Source: Opisthocomus hoazin (lineage: Eukaryota; Chordata; Aves; Opisthocomiformes; Opisthocomidae). Taken from it: a stretch of DNA of 64,000 bases. Of the stretch, positions 61,309-64,000 are shown piece after piece; within the stretch, counting starts at the first letter, position 1; the number at the start of each line of letters is the position of its first letter. A model generated the notes under the pieces. That model was not told where the DNA came from and made no database searches. It saw only the letters and a list, made by a program, of their open reading frames with translations. Location of the stretch: positions 22,947,979 through 23,011,978 of the forward strand of contig NC_134421.1 of assembly GCF_030867145.1 (NCBI RefSeq). Reading direction: 5' to 3'. A program made the translations under genes and the position numbers.

Positions 61309-64000
61309 TCATCTTCCAAGTGACTTATGCAATCAGCAGTGCAGAAATGTGAGGGGAGCCGTAACTGGCAGCAGAGACAAAAGATTAGTAAGTGGAACTT
61401 TTAGAAAAATAACCCTTCTACATACTGATGCTCTTTCACAGCCATTAAAGTGAGTTGATAAGACGGTAAATATCCATCATTAATAATGTTGCCACCCTTG
61501 CTTCTGCTAACTTTTGCATTGCTATTATTGTTGTTTTTCAGGATGAGGAAATAGGAGGATGAGTTTGGGAAGCAAAGTTAGCAAGAAGTTGACAGGACGT
61601 TGACACTGCTGATAAAGGAAAGCAAGGTATATTGGGCTGTCTTAATCACAGATGCTGCTTCTGAAATATGTAGAGACTGAAGTTTAGATATTATCTGTTT
61701 CGGTACCCATTCACTGTAATTCATGCCAGGCAGTTTGTATCAGTAGGTGGATGCCATTTTTAGCAGGAAATTAAGGAAACCACCTGGCTTCACTGTGTCC
61801 CTGTTCTTTCCTGACATTACCTTTCTTTAATTCTGGCAACCACAAGAAAGTACCATATCTTACTACAAAGATATTTACACAGCAGTCACATTATGACTCT
61901 GTCTTACATAGAAATACTTAAAAGTTAATAAGAAGTTAATACCTTAAGTTAATTAACATCAGTCAAATACTGCTATCAGTATAGGTTCAGCAGCAAAGAA
62001 TTCAGCACAGATTAACTTTCTGAATTTGCTTTTCAGGCAGGCTTTGCAGTCTGTGCCAAGTTCTGTAGCTTCAGTGCTATGCTGCTTGCAGTCTACTCGT
62101 TTAAGTATACCTTCATATGATACAGTCACGCCTTGCTCAAAATGTAGGCATGGCATGTTAGACAATGTAGCACCAGGCAGAATGGATGCCTCTCGTGGTT
62201 ACAGTCTTTTACTATAACTTTGAAATATTTAGTATAGCTGATATATATTGTGATTATTTGTGTCTGGAACTTTGTGGAAGTCCAAGTTCCTGTGGCATAA
62301 AACTGGATGAACATTGAAATTAAGTTTTGAATGTATCAGCAAAGCAATACCACTAACATTAGTGATTAGAAACAGCAGGTTGGGATGAAGTTTTGAGGTA
62401 CGTGTATAGAACTGGTGACTGCTGCAAAATAAATAAGCTATTAACTGTAGGACTGTGGCACTCACTGAATTTCCTGCCATTAGCAATGTACTTTCTAAAG
62501 AGATCTGGCTACAATATTTGTTGCCTTGGGACAGTGAAAATACTTGCGTTCAGCAAGGAAGCACTAAATGGGCAGTACTGAAACATTATCAACCAAAAGC
62601 TTAATAGCTGCTGAAGGCATACGACTAATAGTCTAAACTAACTGGCTAGGATGACCGTATGAAATTGGAAAGCCTGTTGCTGACTTCTCCACTTAACCCT
62701 GTTTTCTGAACTGAGTGCTGTGAGATAACTGAGGAATTTTTGAGAACACCCCCAAGCATGGCTGAGGCTTTCACACTGAACACTCACGCAGATACAACGA
62801 ACTAGAAATATCCATGTGTCATGATAAAGCATAAGATGCAAAAGCTATACTGTGCCATGGGTTTATCAGCCAGAACATTTATAACTTGCTGTTGCAAAGG
62901 AAACTAGGTGTAGCTTAACAGTCTTAGAACAATTTTTCTTATATGTGATAATAGTGCACTCATTTTCATGGCCTTACATGGATCCATGAGTTACTTGTAT
63001 CCAAGAGTTAATGAGATTAGCTACAGCAACATTTGCTTAGAAAATATTTTCTAAAAGAAGTTTAAGGGAAAAGACCCTGGATCATCTGTGCCCTAAAGGT
63101 AAAGGTTTAGGATAAGATATTTCTCATATAATTTTGGTCAATTAGAGGGTAAAAGTTAATGCTCCCTTTATAGAAAATAGTGTAAAGCATTTGAGCTAAA
63201 TTGCCCTGCAGAGGTGTCGTTGCTCTCAGATGCCTATTTTAGGATTGGAGGAATTACCTCATTGAAGTAGTTAATATTTAGTAGTTAATATTTTTTTTTG
63301 CAGTAAGGAATCCTAAGTTATAGCCACTGTAGGAATTTCAGTGTTCTCTCAAAAAAGGGAGAGATCTAATTTATTAGGGCAAGATTTTACAGTTTGTTCA
63401 AATATAGGTGTTCTGAATGTATCTACAGGAAATATGCAGTTGGAAATGTAAGCCTTTACATTAGATGCAATGTGTGGAATATAGATGGGGAGGGGTCCAA
63501 TTTTCTGTTCCCTGTAAGTTTCATCCAATTCAAAGGCTGCTCTGTATTCTGTCAGTTAAAACAATTCCCTTTTTTTGGAAGGGAAAGGGCCAGATTATTG
63601 GAGAAATTTATACTTTGACTTCTACCCACTTCTGATCCCAGTTGAATAATATATTCCCTTTTACTGGCCTGCCACCACTTAGGCGCTTCCATATGGATGG
63701 GAGGAGTGATGACCGCTATCTGTTCTATTAGTTTCACTGAGCAACTCAAAACTAAGCATACGAAGTTAAGTTTTGGTCCCACTAAATGCAGTAGCAAAGC
63801 TGCCATGGATTTTAGTGGTATTAAGATTTCACCTCTGGTATGTTTATGGCAACTCTGAACTTTCTTTTCTCTGCACTTCTGCCCTACTGTGGGGGTTTTT
63901 TGGGAACAGGAGGAAGTGGCTACCCTTTTGTTTAAGCCAATAAATCTGAATAGGGCTTTGTTGTGACTAGAGTTAAAGCACTGCCTGAGGTTACTGCTGT
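61309..64000. other. Intergenic sequence, no gene seen
   Basis: AT-rich single-copy sequence to the window end. I recognise no exon, CR1 or RNA gene. Confidence 0.6.

Noticed and set aside
25870..64000. A second protein-coding gene to the right of NUDT4
   Set aside because: No frame gave a recognisable domain or a chain of exons with paired splice sites. A gene with only very short exons cannot be excluded.
1..64000. Endogenous retrovirus, CRISPR array, operon or other prokaryotic-type system
   Set aside because: No LTR pair, gag/pol/env-like frame, regularly spaced repeats or clustered same-strand genes were seen. The DNA is vertebrate in character throughout.

Overview
This window is vertebrate nuclear DNA, most likely from a bird. 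The interspersed repeats I can recognise are almost all 5'-truncated CR1 LINEs ending in the ATTCTRTG octamer typical of CR1. I see no Alu, B1 or L1 sequence. The one protein-coding gene has vertebrate-style short exons in multi-kilobase introns, with a CpG-island first exon. The species cannot be named from what is here.

Left part (about 1-25,370, minus strand): the 5' two thirds of NUDT4, which encodes diphosphoinositol polyphosphate phosphohydrolase 2 (DIPP2). Four coding exons were found with consensus splice sites: 25030-25128 (residues 1-33), 10808-10918 (34-70), 3021-3065 (71-85) and 554-641 (from 86). The Nudix box is split between exons 2 and 3. The last coding exon and the 3'UTR lie beyond position 1. 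Exon 4 begins at a tandem AAGCAG acceptor that can add or omit one glutamine, as described for human DIPP2 alpha and beta. Introns 1 to 3 hold three CR1 copies, all antisense to NUDT4, and an odd CpG-rich block at 1185-1388.

Promoter (about 24,480-25,830): a strong CpG island over NUDT4 exon 1. It has GC boxes, an NRF1-like site, a CACGTG box, a TATA-like element in NUDT4 orientation and C/G homopolymer runs. A plus-strand splice donor at 25859 would suit a divergent non-coding transcript, but nothing in the sequence proves one.

Right part (about 25,870-64,000): no protein-coding exon that I can support. This fits the gene-poor interval upstream of NUDT4 that I recall from the human map (toward EEA1). 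It contains CR1 fragments in both orientations, including one nested inside another and one ancient diverged copy. It also has a 27-bp hairpin, a pair of overlapping palindromes, a poly(A)-tailed segment resembling a retrocopy 3' end, and candidate conserved non-coding sequence.

I found no undescribed multi-gene system. The observations most worth checking are the conserved one-codon splice choice in NUDT4, the 28.3-kb hairpin, the CpG-rich block in intron 3, the poly(A)-tailed segment and the nested CR1.
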